Origin: Selenomonadales bacterium
GTDB lineage: Bacteria; Bacillota; Negativicutes; Sporomusales; UBA7701
NCBI GenBank assembly: GCA_018434945.1
Contig: JAHDOI010000006.1
Coordinates: 62,001-126,000 of the forward strand
Length of the DNA stretch: 64,000 nt
Direction of reading: 5' to 3'
Shown here one piece after another: positions 32,857 to 42,153 of this stretch. The notes under the pieces were generated by a model. It was given only the letters and a program-made list of their open reading frames with translations, made no database searches and was not told the DNA's origin. Both the position numbers and the translations under genes were made by a program. Positions within the stretch are counted from its first letter, which is position 1. Every line of letters begins with the position of its first letter.

Positions 32857-33744
32857 TTACCAGGCGGGCGGGGTTTCGAGGTTCACGACCCGAAACTCGA
32901 AGCCGCGGTCTTGAAAGTATTTTATGATGGCGGGGAGGGCGCGGACGGTTTCCTCGTGACCGCGGCCGTCGTGCATGAGGACGATGGCGTGGCTCCAGAG
33001 GAATTCGCGGGTGTCCAGCTGCTCGAAAACGGTTGCGGCAATCTGGGCGGCCTTGGCACGGGAGGCGTCGCCGGAGTTGATGTTCCAGCCGACCTCGCGG
33101 TAGCCTTCGTCGGCGAGGGCCGACCAGTAGCCGGCGGTGAAACTGCCGGCCGAGCCGCCGGGTGCCCGCGATATGCGGGGCCGGAAGCCGAGGTGTTTGA
33201 CGAGGATGTCGTCGGTGCGGCGGAGCTGGGAGGTGTAGGCGGCCGGGGAGCGGTAGAGCTCGCGGTACGAGTGGTTGTAGGAATGGTTGCCGATGGCGTG
33301 GCCGTCGCGATGGAGCTGGCGGAGGATAGCGGGGAATTTTTCCGCCTGGAGGCCGACGACGAAGAAGGTGGCGGGGACGCCTGCCTGGCGCAGGACGCGG
33401 AGGATGGCGGGGGTGATGTCGGGGTCGGGGCCGTCGTCGAATGTGAGGTAGACGGTGCGCTCACCGTAGTAGGGGATGGTCGGCGGCAGGGCGGTGGGAA
33501 GATTGGCTGCGCGGCGCCGGTCGACGGTGAGGGTGTCGTAGATGGGGGCGTCGGGGGAGGCAGGGATGAAGCCTGGTTCGAGACGGTAGGTGGGCGGCCC
33601 TGTTGCGGTTGCTGTCCGGGAAACGGTGCCGGGCGGGGGCGGGCGGTGGAAGGCCAGTGAGGCGAGGGGGGTGCAGAGGAGAAGGAGCAGGAGAGCGGCG
33701 GTAAGGTAGGAGGCGGCGCGCAGGAGGGCGGTGGTTTTGGTCAT
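32857..33744 (-). CDS. Secreted polysaccharide deacetylase (NodB family)
   Basis: A 295-residue exported enzyme. An N-terminal hydrophobic signal or anchor (AASYLTAALLLLLLCTPLASL) and a Pro/Thr-rich linker precede a NodB domain from about residue 95: TFDDGPDP (catalytic Asp and metal Asp), GNHSYNHSY (metal His pair), RAPGGSAG and the late IVLMHDG. Members remove N-acetyl groups from peptidoglycan or other cell-wall glycans. It is divergent from a penicillin-binding protein gene across a 120-base region, consistent with an envelope role. The exact glycan is not predictable. Confidence 0.92.
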   Translation of the reverse strand: MTKTTALLRAASYLTAALLLLLLCTPLASLAFHRPPPPGTVSRTATATGPPTYRLEPGFIPASPDAPIYDTLTVDRRRAANLPTALPPTIPYYGERTVYLTFDDGPDPDITPAILRVLRQAGVPATFFVVGLQAEKFPAILRQLHRDGHAIGNHSYNHSYRELYRSPAAYTSQLRRTDDILVKHLGFRPRISRAPGGSAGSFTAGYWSALADEGYREVGWNINSGDASRAKAAQIAATVFEQLDTREFLWSHAIVLMHDGRGHEETVRALPAIIKYFQDRGFEFRVVNLETPPAW

Positions 33745-33864
33745 GACGTTTCCCCGGCGACAATAAAATTTTTATGTAAATATTCGCGATGCATTGGATG
33801 ATTCCTGCCGCGCAAATACCGGACAAGCTGTGGATATACTATCGGTGAAAGGAGGTGTCGAGGC

Positions 33865-35898
33865 ATGGAAAGACACGGCCGCCGGCGACATAGGAAACTC
33901 GCTGTTTGGCGGGAATATGCCGTCGACGCCGTGATCGCGGTCGTTGTTATCGCGCTGCTTACCGCAGGCGGCTGTGCTTTTCTTTCCCTGCCGCGCACCG
34001 ACAATCTCGAGAATCTTTCGATGAAGGCAGCGACACAGGTCTTTGACATCAACAGCCAGCCGGTGGCCAAACTTTTCGAGGAGAACAGGATCGTCGTGAC
34101 GCTGAGCAATGTTTCCCGGTATGTGCCTGAGGCGATCGTCGCCAATGAGGATGTCCGTTTTTACCGCCATCTCGGCGTCGACCCGATCGGCATCATGCGG
34201 GCCGTGTGGGTCAATCTCCGCTATGGCGGGGTGGTGGAGGGCGGCAGCACGATAACTCAGCAGTTGGCGAGGGAGATGTTCCTAACCCAGGAGCAGACAC
34301 TGAGCAGGAAACTCAAGGAGGCGCTGCTGGCGCTGATCATCGAACGGAAATTTTCCAAGGAGGAGATTCTCCAGGCATATCTCAACCAGGTTTATTTCGG
34401 GGAAGGCGCGTACGGTGTCGAGGCGGCTTCGCAGGTGTATTTCGGCAAGCACGCCGCCGAGCTTTCGCTGGCTGAGAGCGCGATGATCGCCGGTCTGCCG
34501 CGGGGGCCGAATATTTTCTCGCCTTACGCCGACGTGCGGGCGGCGCTCAAGCGCCGCGGCACGGTGCTGCAGGGGATGGCCAACGCCGGCTATATAAGCC
34601 AGGAGCAGGCCGAGGCGGCCCAGCGGGAGCCGATCGCACTTGCCGGCAAGAAGCGGCGGGTGGTGCAGGCGTCGTATTTCCTCGATTATGTCGCCAAGGA
34701 GCTTGTGGGGCGGTACGGGGCGAACCGCGTTTACAAGGGCGGGCTTAAGGTGTATACGACGCTGGATATAGGGCTGCAGCAGGCGGCGGAGGCGGTGCTC
34801 GGCAAAAACCAGGGGGCGGTGCTGTCGCTCGACCCCCGGAACGGACATATCCGGGCGATGGTGGGCGGGCGGAATTACGAGGAGAGCCAGATCAACCGGG
34901 TGACGGCCGAGGTGCGCCAGCCGGGGTCGGCGTTCAAGCCGTTCGTGTACGCGACCGCGCTGGGGCAAGGACAGGCGGCCAATACGATCATCGTCGACGA
35001 ACGGATTAACATCGGCGGGTATTCGCCCCAGAATTACGATAAGAAGTACCGCGGCCCGGTGACGCTGAAGAAGGCTGTCCGCTGGTCGGTGAATGTGGCG
35101 GCTGTCAAGACGGGGCGGCAGACAGGGATGACGAACGTGCTCAGTCTTGCCCGCAGCCTGGGGATCACGACGCTGGTGCCTGAGGATGATAATTTGGCGG
35201 CGGCCCTTGGCGGGCTGACGCAGGGCGTGAGCCTGATGGAGCTATGCACGGCGTATACGGCGTTCGCCAACGGCGGCGTGGTGTCGCGACCGGTGGCCGT
35301 CGTCAGGGTGCTGGACGAGAACGACCAGGTGCTGGAGGAGGCCAGGGTTGTGCAGCAATCGGTGCTCCGGCCCGAAGTCGCCTATATTATGACCGATATC
35401 ATGAAAGGGGTGCTGCAGGACGGCACGGCGACGCCGGCTAATCTTGGCCGGCCGGCGGCCGGCAAGACGGGGACGACCGACAATTACGAGACCGCCTGGT
35501 TCGTGGGCTACACCCCCGAACTGCTGACAGGGATTTTTATCGGCAACGATGACAGGACGCCTGTCGGCATTTCCGGGACCGAGGTTTCGGCGTTGTGGGG
35601 GCAGATGATGGCCAAGGCGGTGGCGGGGACGAAGGCGACAGATTTCCCGGTGCCGCCGGGGGTGGTGACAGGGGTGCCGGTGTGCGCCGATTCGGGCAAG
35701 CTGGCCAGCGGGGGCTGCCAGGAGACGGAATACAGTGCGTTCGTCAGGGGCACCGAGCCGACGGCTATCGATCCCCGCACCCGGCCGGGCCAGAAGCTGC
35801 CGGCGCCCGAAGGCCAACCCGGGACTGGCGACCAGGCCCCGCCGGAACAGAAACCCGGCTGGAAGCTGCCGCCCTGGCTGCGATTGCCGGGATTGTGA
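33865..35898 (+). CDS. Class A penicillin-binding protein (PBP1A type)
   Basis: A 677-residue bifunctional peptidoglycan synthase. A short cytoplasmic N terminus and one membrane helix (about 22-45) are followed by the GT51 transglycosylase (about 60-230: EDVRFYRHLGVD, GGSTITQQLARE, KEALLALIIERKFSKEEIL, YLNQVYFGEGAYGV) and the transpeptidase (from about 300: PGSAFKPF with SxxK, SVN, KTGTT). The C-terminal tail is Pro-rich. AAGGAGGTG precedes the ATG. It probably shares regulatory DNA with the divergent deacetylase. Confidence 0.95.
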   Translation: MERHGRRRHRKLAVWREYAVDAVIAVVVIALLTAGGCAFLSLPRTDNLENLSMKAATQVFDINSQPVAKLFEENRIVVTLSNVSRYVPEAIVANEDVRFYRHLGVDPIGIMRAVWVNLRYGGVVEGGSTITQQLAREMFLTQEQTLSRKLKEALLALIIERKFSKEEILQAYLNQVYFGEGAYGVEAASQVYFGKHAAELSLAESAMIAGLPRGPNIFSPYADVRAALKRRGTVLQGMANAGYISQEQAEAAQREPIALAGKKRRVVQASYFLDYVAKELVGRYGANRVYKGGLKVYTTLDIGLQQAAEAVLGKNQGAVLSLDPRNGHIRAMVGGRNYEESQINRVTAEVRQPGSAFKPFVYATALGQGQAANTIIVDERINIGGYSPQNYDKKYRGPVTLKKAVRWSVNVAAVKTGRQTGMTNVLSLARSLGITTLVPEDDNLAAALGGLTQGVSLMELCTAYTAFANGGVVSRPVAVVRVLDENDQVLEEARVVQQSVLRPEVAYIMTDIMKGVLQDGTATPANLGRPAAGKTGTTDNYETAWFVGYTPELLTGIFIGNDDRTPVGISGTEVSALWGQMMAKAVAGTKATDFPVPPGVVTGVPVCADSGKLASGGCQETEYSAFVRGTEPTAIDPRTRPGQKLPAPEGQPGTGDQAPPEQKPGWKLPPWLRLPGL

Positions 35899-35972
35899 TG
35901 ATGTGGTAAAATGATGTGAGAAGCCGGGGCGGAACCTGCCGTCCGCCTGGCAAATGAGGTTTTCCGAGGAGT

Positions 35973-36704
35973 ATGTGCCGAGTGCGGGTAGATGTTTTGG
36001 GAGTTAGTATCGATGCTGTGACCCTGCCCGAAGCGGTGCGGACGGTCGAGGGTTTTATCGCCGAGGGCGGGCCGCACCTGGTGGCAACCGCCAACGCCGA
36101 GATGGTTATGGCAGCCGGGCGGGACAGAGAATTGGCCCGCATCCTGGCCGGCGCCGCGCTCGTGGTGCCGGACGGAGCCGGCGTGGTATGGGCGGCGCGC
36201 CACCTGGGGCATCCGGTGCCTGAACGTGTGGCCGGCTTCGATTTGGCGCAGGCGCTGCTGGCCAGGGCCGCGGAGGTTGGCTGGCGGGTGTTTTTCTTCG
36301 GCGGGCTGCCGGGAATCGCCGCCAAAGCGAGCGAAGCGGCGACTGCGAAGTGGCCGGGGCTCGTCGTCGCCGGTGTGCGCGACGGTTATTTCGCCGCTGA
36401 GGAATCTGCAGACATCGCCGCGGCCATAAGGGATAGCAGGCCGCACATCCTGCTGGCCGCTCTGGGTGTGCCCAAGCAGGAGAAGTGGCTGGCGTGCCAT
36501 GAGACGGCGCTGTCGGTGCCTGTGGCGATGGGGGTCGGCGGTACGTTCGACGTCATGGCTGGCGTTATGCGCCGGGCGCCGCTCTGGATGCAGCGCTCCG
36601 GCCTGGAATGGCTTTACCGGCTGGGCTGCGAGCCAAGCCGCATCGGCCGGATGATGGCTTTGCCGCGCTTTGTCCTGCGGGTGCTGGCAGCCAAAAAACA
36701 TTAG
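35973..36704 (+). CDS. WecG/TagA/CpsF family glycosyltransferase
   Basis: A 243-residue GT26-family enzyme transferring a sugar, in known members N-acetylmannosaminyl, onto a lipid-linked intermediate in wall or surface polymer synthesis. Marks are ATANAEMVMAAGRD, VPDGAGVVWAAR with the catalytic Asp, FFFGG, GVPKQEKWLA and GVGGTFDVMAG (about 190). The ATG at 35973 lies close behind GAGGAG; GTG 35982 is an alternative. It follows PBP1A by 74 bases and ends just before a promoter for psd. Confidence 0.92.
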   Translation: MCRVRVDVLGVSIDAVTLPEAVRTVEGFIAEGGPHLVATANAEMVMAAGRDRELARILAGAALVVPDGAGVVWAARHLGHPVPERVAGFDLAQALLARAAEVGWRVFFFGGLPGIAAKASEAATAKWPGLVVAGVRDGYFAAEESADIAAAIRDSRPHILLAALGVPKQEKWLACHETALSVPVAMGVGGTFDVMAGVMRRAPLWMQRSGLEWLYRLGCEPSRIGRMMALPRFVLRVLAAKKH

Positions 36705-36731
36705 ACAAGCGTCTGGCGAGTATATTATAAT
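36702..36731 (+). promoter_or_regulatory. Sigma-A promoter of psd-pssA
   Basis: TAGACA (36702-36707), 18-base spacer, and a perfect TATAAT (36726-36731). The -35 box overlaps the stop codon of the glycosyltransferase gene. Confidence 0.65.
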
Positions 36732-36744
36732 GATTTAGGAAAAT

Positions 36745-36779
36745 AAGGCAGGGCGGATTTCTGTCTTGCTTTTTATTTT
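36745..36779 (+). terminator. Possible terminator or attenuator upstream of psd
   Basis: AAGGCAG (36745-36751) can pair with CTGTCTT (36761-36767), followed by GC and TTTTTATTTT. It lies downstream of the psd promoter, so it may end read-through from the glycosyltransferase gene or attenuate psd. Confidence 0.4.
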
Positions 36780-36819
36780 GTGGGGAGGCGTCGATTGTTG
36801 GCCGGAAGGAGGTGGCTTG

Positions 36820-37458
36820 ATGACCCAGACTCCGATCGTTAGGGAAGGTTTTCTGTATATCGGCATCCTCGCGCTTATCACGTTCGTCACAGCATTGACA
36901 GTAGACCCGTACTGGGCCATCATCCCCGGCGTGCTGGCTGCGTTTGTCACTTTTTTCTTCCGTAACCCCCGGCGCGCCGTGCCGGATGACGAAACGCTGG
37001 TGGTGTCGGCGGCCGACGGCAGGGTTATGGGGGTCAGCGAAGTTTACGAGGATCAGTTCCTCGAACAGGACGGGATAAAGGTTACGATATTCCTGTCGGT
37101 CTTCGATGTCCACGTTAACCGCAGCCCGATCGCCGGCGAGATCAAATTCCAGCAGTATACCTGCGGGCGGTTCCGCCCCGCATACAAGGAGTCCGCCGGC
37201 TGCGAGAACGAGCGGCATACCATCGGCCTGGAAAACGGGAAGATGCGGGTGCTGGTGACCCAGATTGCCGGTATCCTGGCGCGCCGGATCGTTTCATGGG
37301 TGACGCTGGGCGTGACCCTCGAGCGCGGTGAACGTTACGGCTTGATCAAGTTCGGTTCTTGTACGGAGATCGTCGTTCCCCGGTCGGTTGAGATCCTGGT
37401 CAAGAAAGGCGACAAGGTCCGGGGCGGCGAGACTGTGATAGGGAGGTTGCGCGAGTGA
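36820..37458 (+). CDS. psd: Phosphatidylserine decarboxylase proenzyme (short form)
   Basis: A 212-residue membrane enzyme making phosphatidylethanolamine from phosphatidylserine. It has two N-terminal hydrophobic segments (about 10-45), VSAADGRVMGV, the FLSVFDVHVNRSP signature and the self-cleavage site FGSCTEIVVP near residue 180, where Gly-Ser cleavage creates the pyruvoyl group. The length and motif fit the short archaeal/Firmicute type. AAGGAGGTGG precedes the ATG at 36820. The stop overlaps the pssA GTG start, so both phosphatidylethanolamine steps are coupled. Confidence 0.94.
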   Translation: MTQTPIVREGFLYIGILALITFVTALTVDPYWAIIPGVLAAFVTFFFRNPRRAVPDDETLVVSAADGRVMGVSEVYEDQFLEQDGIKVTIFLSVFDVHVNRSPIAGEIKFQQYTCGRFRPAYKESAGCENERHTIGLENGKMRVLVTQIAGILARRIVSWVTLGVTLERGERYGLIKFGSCTEIVVPRSVEILVKKGDKVRGGETVIGRLRE

Positions 37459-38129
37459 GAACTTTCATCCCCAATTTATTGACCTGTTCAAATCTTGTTT
37501 TCGGTTTCCTGGCGATGGTCGCGGCTTATCAGGGTGATTTCACGGCTTCGGCGCTGCTGGTCTTCGTGGCGATGGTCGCCGACGGTCTAGACGGCCGTGC
37601 CGCCCGTTTTTTCGGCGTGAGCAGCGAGTTCGGCAAGGAACTCGATTCTTTGTGCGACGCTGGTTCGTTCGGGGTGGCTCCGGCCTTCCTGGCGTACGTT
37701 TATATGTTGAAGGATTTCGGCTGGCTGGGCGCGCTGATCTGCGCCGCATTCGCTACCTGCGGAGCGCTCCGCCTGGCGCGCTTCAACGTCATGACCGGGG
37801 TCGTGAAAGGCTACTTCCTCGGGTTGCCGATACCGGCGGCCGGCTGCACCGTGGCGCTGTTCGTTATGACCGGCCTGAAGCCTCCCCTGTGGATGTTCGC
37901 CCTGCTTGTAGCCGTGTTCGCGTATCTGATGGTGAGTACGGTGAAGTATCCCGATTTCAAGGGCAAAGGCGAGAAGATCCGTCCGGTGCCGGGGGCGCTG
38001 GCGGCGATTGTTGGCGTCTACATAATATACCTTTCGCCACAGGGAGCGCTGTTCGCCGTTTTCTTCGCTTACGCCATTTTCGGCCTGCTCAACAACCTCT
38101 TTGCAATGTTTGAGGCGAAAGAAGCGTAA
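37455..38129 (+). CDS. pssA: CDP-diacylglycerol-serine O-phosphatidyltransferase
   Basis: A 224-residue membrane enzyme making phosphatidylserine from CDP-diacylglycerol and serine. The CDP-alcohol phosphotransferase signature DGLDGRAARFFGVSSEFGKE with a following LDSLCDAG (about 40-70) is complete with its four Asp residues. About six to eight hydrophobic segments follow. A GTG start overlaps the psd stop. Together with Psd it gives the phosphatidylethanolamine branch. Confidence 0.95.
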   Translation: MRTFIPNLLTCSNLVFGFLAMVAAYQGDFTASALLVFVAMVADGLDGRAARFFGVSSEFGKELDSLCDAGSFGVAPAFLAYVYMLKDFGWLGALICAAFATCGALRLARFNVMTGVVKGYFLGLPIPAAGCTVALFVMTGLKPPLWMFALLVAVFAYLMVSTVKYPDFKGKGEKIRPVPGALAAIVGVYIIYLSPQGALFAVFFAYAIFGLLNNLFAMFEAKEA

Positions 38130-38291
38130 CGTTTCGTACCGGGCCGGATTCCTCAGGATATGAAGTAATTTGTTGGTTATATTAATGATAGCCCGCCGGC
38201 GGTAAGAGCAGGAAAATCGTGCTGTGCCGGCGAAGATGGGCGAAATACCTTATTCTGGTAGTGAGGGCTGTTTTTCGCTTTTTTTTATGGC

Positions 38292-38321
38292 TTGACAAGT
38301 AAGGTTTACTATAATTAAAAT
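38292..38321 (+). promoter_or_regulatory. Sigma-A promoter of the GT2 gene
   Basis: A perfect TTGACA (38292-38297), 18-base spacer, and TAAAAT (38316-38321), about 100 bases before the start codon. The leader in between shows no class I recognise. The 160 bases before the promoter hold a possible GCCCGCCGGC/GCCGGC-GGGC stem and T runs but no convincing terminator. Confidence 0.6.
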
Positions 38322-38419
38322 GTAATTTGTGTATCAGTCGATGAGCGATTAAATTATTGTGCCAGCAAGTGCCGAAACGGACGGATTCAAGGATTCGCCC
38401 AGGAAAAGGAGACCGGCCC

Positions 38420-39706
38420 ATGAACCAGCTATTTGACTACATAATGGTTCCAATGCAGCTGATCATCGTGTTTTTCACTCTCTATTATTTCGCTCTCGCT
38501 TTCTTCGGGGTTTGGCGCCGCCGTGAGATAAAGATAATGACTCCGAAGAAGTCGTTCGCGGTCATCGTCGCCGCTCACAACGAGGAGCAGGTCATCGTCC
38601 AGCTGATCGAGAATCTGCATGTACTCAAATACCCCCGTCATCTGTACGATATTTTCGTGGTGGCGGATAATTGCAAAGACCGCACGGCCGAGTTGGCCCG
38701 GGCCGCCGGCGCGATCGTGTACGAACGTTTCAACCTCGAGCAGCGCGGCAAGGGTTACGCGATGGAGTGGATTTTCGCCAAGCTGTTCCGTTTGCCGCGC
38801 AAGTATGATGCGGTGGCGGTTTTCGACGCCGATAATCTTGTCCACCCTAATTTTCTCCTCGAGATGAACAACCGCCTGTGCAAGGGCGAAAAGGTCATCC
38901 AGGGTTACCTGGATTCAAAAAATCCCTGCGACACCTGGATTTCCGGCACCTTCGCGATTTCGTTCTGGGTTGTTAACCATATCTGGCACCTGGCGAAGTA
39001 TAATCTCGGTCTGTCGAGCGTTCTCGGCGGCACGGGGATGTGCATCTCGTCCGACGTGCTCCATAAGTTCGGCTGGGGGGCGACCTGCCTGACCGAGGAT
39101 ATGGAGTTCACGATGAAGGCGCTGCTGCTCGGCATCCGCACCACCTGGTGCCACGATGCCATCGTCTACGACGAGAAGCCGCTCACATTCGTGCAGTCCT
39201 GGCACCAGCGCAAACGCTGGGCCCAGGGGCATTTCGACGTGGCGAGCCGCTACATACCGCGCCTGCTGTACGAGGGGATCCGTCAGCGTGACGTCCGCAT
39301 CCTCGACGGGGTTCTTCATCTTCTTCAGCCGCACTTCCTGATTATGTCGACGACCTTCGTGGTTTGCAGCTATATTTATCATATCGTGCCTTTTTACACC
39401 AATATCCTGTTCATGATCCTGCCGGTGGAGGTCTGGCAGCTGATCGCCGTGGGCCAGTACATATTCCCGGTGATCGTCCTCGCGAAGATCCGCGCTCCCC
39501 TGAAGGCGTGGTGGTATATGGTGCTCTATCCGCTGTTCGTTTACAGCTGGATCCCCATCACCTTCATCGGGTTCCTGCACCGCAACGACCGGGAGTGGAG
39601 CCACACCCAGCACACCCGCGGCCTCAGCTATCGCGATGTGGCGCTGCTGGCGACGGCTGACGATTTCCCCAAGGAGAATTATTTAAGCAAGCAGGCGGCG
39701 AAGTAG
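38420..39706 (+). CDS. Processive family 2 glycosyltransferase, membrane-bound
   Basis: A 428-residue inner-membrane enzyme. One N-terminal helix (about 8-30) is followed by a GT-A domain with AAHNEEQV, the DADN nucleotide-binding motif (about 137), TEDMEF (catalytic Asp) and the QRKRWAQG (QxxRW) motif of processive beta-glycosyltransferases (about 260). Four C-terminal membrane helices follow. This is the BcsA/HasA-like or NodC-like layout, so it probably makes or exports a surface polysaccharide, product unknown. AAAAGGAG precedes the ATG. It is monocistronic, with its own promoter and terminator. Confidence 0.9.
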   Translation: MNQLFDYIMVPMQLIIVFFTLYYFALAFFGVWRRREIKIMTPKKSFAVIVAAHNEEQVIVQLIENLHVLKYPRHLYDIFVVADNCKDRTAELARAAGAIVYERFNLEQRGKGYAMEWIFAKLFRLPRKYDAVAVFDADNLVHPNFLLEMNNRLCKGEKVIQGYLDSKNPCDTWISGTFAISFWVVNHIWHLAKYNLGLSSVLGGTGMCISSDVLHKFGWGATCLTEDMEFTMKALLLGIRTTWCHDAIVYDEKPLTFVQSWHQRKRWAQGHFDVASRYIPRLLYEGIRQRDVRILDGVLHLLQPHFLIMSTTFVVCSYIYHIVPFYTNILFMILPVEVWQLIAVGQYIFPVIVLAKIRAPLKAWWYMVLYPLFVYSWIPITFIGFLHRNDREWSHTQHTRGLSYRDVALLATADDFPKENYLSKQAAK

Positions 39707-39737
39707 TAAGTCTGCCAATGTGGGTTCGCGCTGTTTC

Positions 39738-39768
39738 ATAGATGAGTCTTGGGGCTCATCTATTTTTG
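39738..39768 (+). terminator. Rho-independent terminator
   Basis: ATAGATGAG-TCTTGGGG-CTCATCTAT followed by TTTTG. Confidence 0.85.
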
Positions 39769-39822
39769 TCTGCCGGCGAGTACTAAGTTTACAGCGGGCA
39801 ATCATAGGATTGGGAGGGATTA

Positions 39823-40194
39823 ATGATGTACGAACTGACGACGATCGTCGATTTCGAGGCCGCCCACAGACTGGCCGATTACCCGGGCAAGTGCAACCGT
39901 CTCCACGGCCATAACTGGCGGGTGGAAGTGACGGTGGCGGGTTCCGAGCTGGACGGCCTGGGTATGCTGGTGGATTTCCGCGTCCTCAAGCAGGAAGTCA
40001 CGCGGGTGATCGACACCCTTGATCATTATTATCTTAACGAGATCGAACCTTTCCGCACCGTCAATCCTACGGCGGAGAATATCGCCGCGTATGTTTACCG
40101 TGAACTGGCCGGGCGGCTGCCGGCCGGGGTGGCGGTGCAGGCGGTGAAGGTGTGGGAGTCGCCCCATTCGGCGGCCGTATACCGGGAGGAGTGA
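39823..40194 (+). CDS. queD: 6-carboxy-tetrahydropterin synthase
   Basis: A 123-residue enzyme turning dihydroneopterin triphosphate into 6-carboxy-tetrahydropterin, an early step to queuosine and other 7-deazaguanines. Zinc ligands are seen in DFEAAHRL and LHGHNWRVEV, with the catalytic pair in the NPTAENIA and WESPHSAA segments. GGGAGGG precedes a double ATG. The stop overlaps the queE GTG start (GTGA). No queuosine (preQ1) riboswitch was found upstream. Confidence 0.95.
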   Translation: MMYELTTIVDFEAAHRLADYPGKCNRLHGHNWRVEVTVAGSELDGLGMLVDFRVLKQEVTRVIDTLDHYYLNEIEPFRTVNPTAENIAAYVYRELAGRLPAGVAVQAVKVWESPHSAAVYREE

Positions 40195-40925
40195 CGGCAC
40201 AGGTGGAAATAGTCGAGGTTTTTTCCTCCATTCAGGGGGAAGGAAGGTATGTCGGCTGCCGGCAGGTGTTCGTGCGTCTGGCGGGCTGCAATCTGGCCTG
40301 CGATTACTGTGATACGCCGGGTTCCCGCGGGGGCGCGGCCGCCGGCCGGGTGGAGGCTGCACCGGGAAGGCGCGATTTCTTCACGGTGGCTAATCCGGTG
40401 CCGGCCGGGGCGCTGGCAGGGTATGTCAACAGCCTCCTCCGCGAGCCGCACCATTCGGTGAGCCTGACCGGCGGCGAACCGCTCTGCCAGGCGGCGGAGC
40501 TGGCGGATCTGGTGCCTAGGCTGGCCGGCCGCCGGTATCTGGAGACGAACGGGACGATGCCGGACGAGTTGGCGGTGGTGCTGCCCCATATCGACATCGT
40601 CAGTATGGATGTCAAGCTGCCGTCGACCGCGGGCCGCGAATGGTGGGACGAGCACGAACGTTTTCTCCGTCTGGCGTCAACCCGCGAGGTGTATGTGAAG
40701 ATGGTGCTGACGGGGGCGACGGGCGACGAGGAGTTTCGCCGCGCATTGTCGCTGGTGGCGGCGGTGGATCGGCGTATCCCGGTCGTGCTGCAGCCGGTGA
40801 CGCCGGTGGGGAGTGTTACGGGCATCGCCCCGGAGGACGTTTTGCGCCTCCTGGCGGCGGCGCTCGATGTGGTGGACGATGTGCGGGTTATCCCGCAGAC
40901 GCATAAGATGATGGGGCAGCTGTAG
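40191..40925 (+). CDS. queE: 7-carboxy-7-deazaguanine synthase (radical SAM)
   Basis: A 244-residue radical SAM enzyme converting the QueD product to 7-carboxy-7-deazaguanine. The cluster motif is CNLACDYCD (CxxxCxxC, about residue 27), followed by SLTGGEPLCQ, YLETNGT and DVKLPST. The first residues, VEVFSSIQGEGRYVG, are typical. GTG at 40191 overlaps the queD stop and is preceded by GGGAGGA. queC, needed for the next step, is not in this window. Confidence 0.95.
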   Translation: MTAQVEIVEVFSSIQGEGRYVGCRQVFVRLAGCNLACDYCDTPGSRGGAAAGRVEAAPGRRDFFTVANPVPAGALAGYVNSLLREPHHSVSLTGGEPLCQAAELADLVPRLAGRRYLETNGTMPDELAVVLPHIDIVSMDVKLPSTAGREWWDEHERFLRLASTREVYVKMVLTGATGDEEFRRALSLVAAVDRRIPVVLQPVTPVGSVTGIAPEDVLRLLAAALDVVDDVRVIPQTHKMMGQL

Positions 40926-40938
40926 GGAGGAATTAATC

Positions 40939-41700
40939 TTGCGTATTCTTTTGACGAACGACGACGGGATCAACGCGCCGGGGATTCAGGCGCTGTGGCA
41001 GGAACTGGCGGCGATCGGCGATGTGACGGTGGTGGCGCCGGACAGCGAACGGAGCGCCACAAGCCAGTCGATCACCGTTCATCACCCGATCCGTGTCGAT
41101 CAATTTTGCATCGATGACCCGCCGCTGTGCGCCTGGCGGGTGGGCGGGACGCCCACCGACTGCGTGAAGATGGCTGTGGAGGCTCTGCTGCCGGTGAAAC
41201 CGGATGTTGTTGTTTCCGGGATAAACCAGGGTCCGAACCTGGGGACCGATGTGCTTTATTCGGGGACGGTGAGCGCGGCGATCGAGGGGGCTCTCCATGG
41301 CATCCCGTCGATCGCGGTGTCGCTGGCGACTTTCAAGCCGGCGGATTTCCGGCCGGCGGCCCGGTTTGCCCGCAAGCTTGTCCTGGAGCTGGCGGAACGG
41401 ACGCTGCCTCCCGATACGCTGCTTAATGTCAACGTGCCGCCGCTGCCGGCCGGCGAACTGACCGGGGTGGAGGTGACCCGGCTGGGGGTTATCGAGTACG
41501 AGAATACCTTCGAGCGCCGCGAGGACCCGCGGGGCAGGGTTTATTACTGGATGGGCGGCAGCCTGGTGGATACCGGCAACGGGGAGGGCACTGACGTGGC
41601 GGCTCTGAAGAAGGGCAAAATCTCGGTCACGCCCATTCATTTTGATCTGACCAACTATGGAATCATCAAGCTCATCGAGGAATGGAATCTGGGTACTTAG
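40939..41700 (+). CDS. surE: 5'/3'-nucleotidase SurE
   Basis: A 253-residue metal-dependent nucleotidase acting on nucleoside monophosphates. MRILLTNDDGINAPGI has the two metal-binding Asp residues, with APDSERSATSQS (Asn/Ser ligands) and SGINQGPNLGTDVLYSGTVSAA completing the active site. TTG at 40939 has GGGAGG eight bases upstream. It follows queE by 13 bases in the same operon. The tail, after about 220, matches the swapped C-terminal segment of the SurE dimer. Confidence 0.96.
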   Translation: MRILLTNDDGINAPGIQALWQELAAIGDVTVVAPDSERSATSQSITVHHPIRVDQFCIDDPPLCAWRVGGTPTDCVKMAVEALLPVKPDVVVSGINQGPNLGTDVLYSGTVSAAIEGALHGIPSIAVSLATFKPADFRPAARFARKLVLELAERTLPPDTLLNVNVPPLPAGELTGVEVTRLGVIEYENTFERREDPRGRVYYWMGGSLVDTGNGEGTDVAALKKGKISVTPIHFDLTNYGIIKLIEEWNLGT

Positions 41701-41736
41701 CATAAATTACAGTAAAACCCTTGAGGGGGGAATACT

Positions 41737-42153
41737 GTGGCTAAGGTGACCAGACGCACACGGTTTGGTGTTCCGGTGCAAAAGGCGCCGGGGGCGGCGA
41801 TGGCGATCGGCGCAGGGGTGCTGGTCAGCTTGATTGTGTCGCTGGTGGCAATAATATTCCTGTCGGTGGTCAGCCTGGCCACGGAGAGCCTGTTCGTCGA
41901 AAATTACCTGCGCTATATCATGGTGGCGGTGACGGTGACGAGCATTTTCATCGGCAGCGCGTTCGCCGCCCGGCGGGCAGGGGGCGCCGGCCTGCTCGTC
42001 GGGGTCGCGGTGGGCCTGATGTATGTGCTGATCTCGGTGGGCGTGGGGCTGGAGATGACCCAGGAACCGGTGTCGCTGCTCGTACTGGCGAACAAGGCGT
42101 TTGCCGGTATCGCCGCCGGGGCGCTCGGTGGCTTGGTGGGCGTCAATCTTTAG
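41737..42153 (+). CDS. TIGR04086 family membrane protein
   Basis: A 138-residue protein with four hydrophobic segments: about 20-45, 62-82, 88-108 and 115-138, and a basic cytoplasmic N terminus (AKVTRRTRF). Size, topology and Gly-rich last helix (GIAAGALGGLVGV) fit TIGR04086, a conserved Firmicute family without assigned function, often next to the yajC/secDF or queuosine genes. GTG behind GAGGGGGG. It follows surE by 36 bases and may be cotranscribed. Confidence 0.8.
   Translation: MAKVTRRTRFGVPVQKAPGAAMAIGAGVLVSLIVSLVAIIFLSVVSLATESLFVENYLRYIMVAVTVTSIFIGSAFAARRAGGAGLLVGVAVGLMYVLISVGVGLEMTQEPVSLLVLANKAFAGIAAGALGGLVGVNL

Noticed and set aside
39769-39822. PreQ1 riboswitch upstream of queD-queE
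   Set aside because: The gap after the terminator is too short and lacks the preQ1 core.
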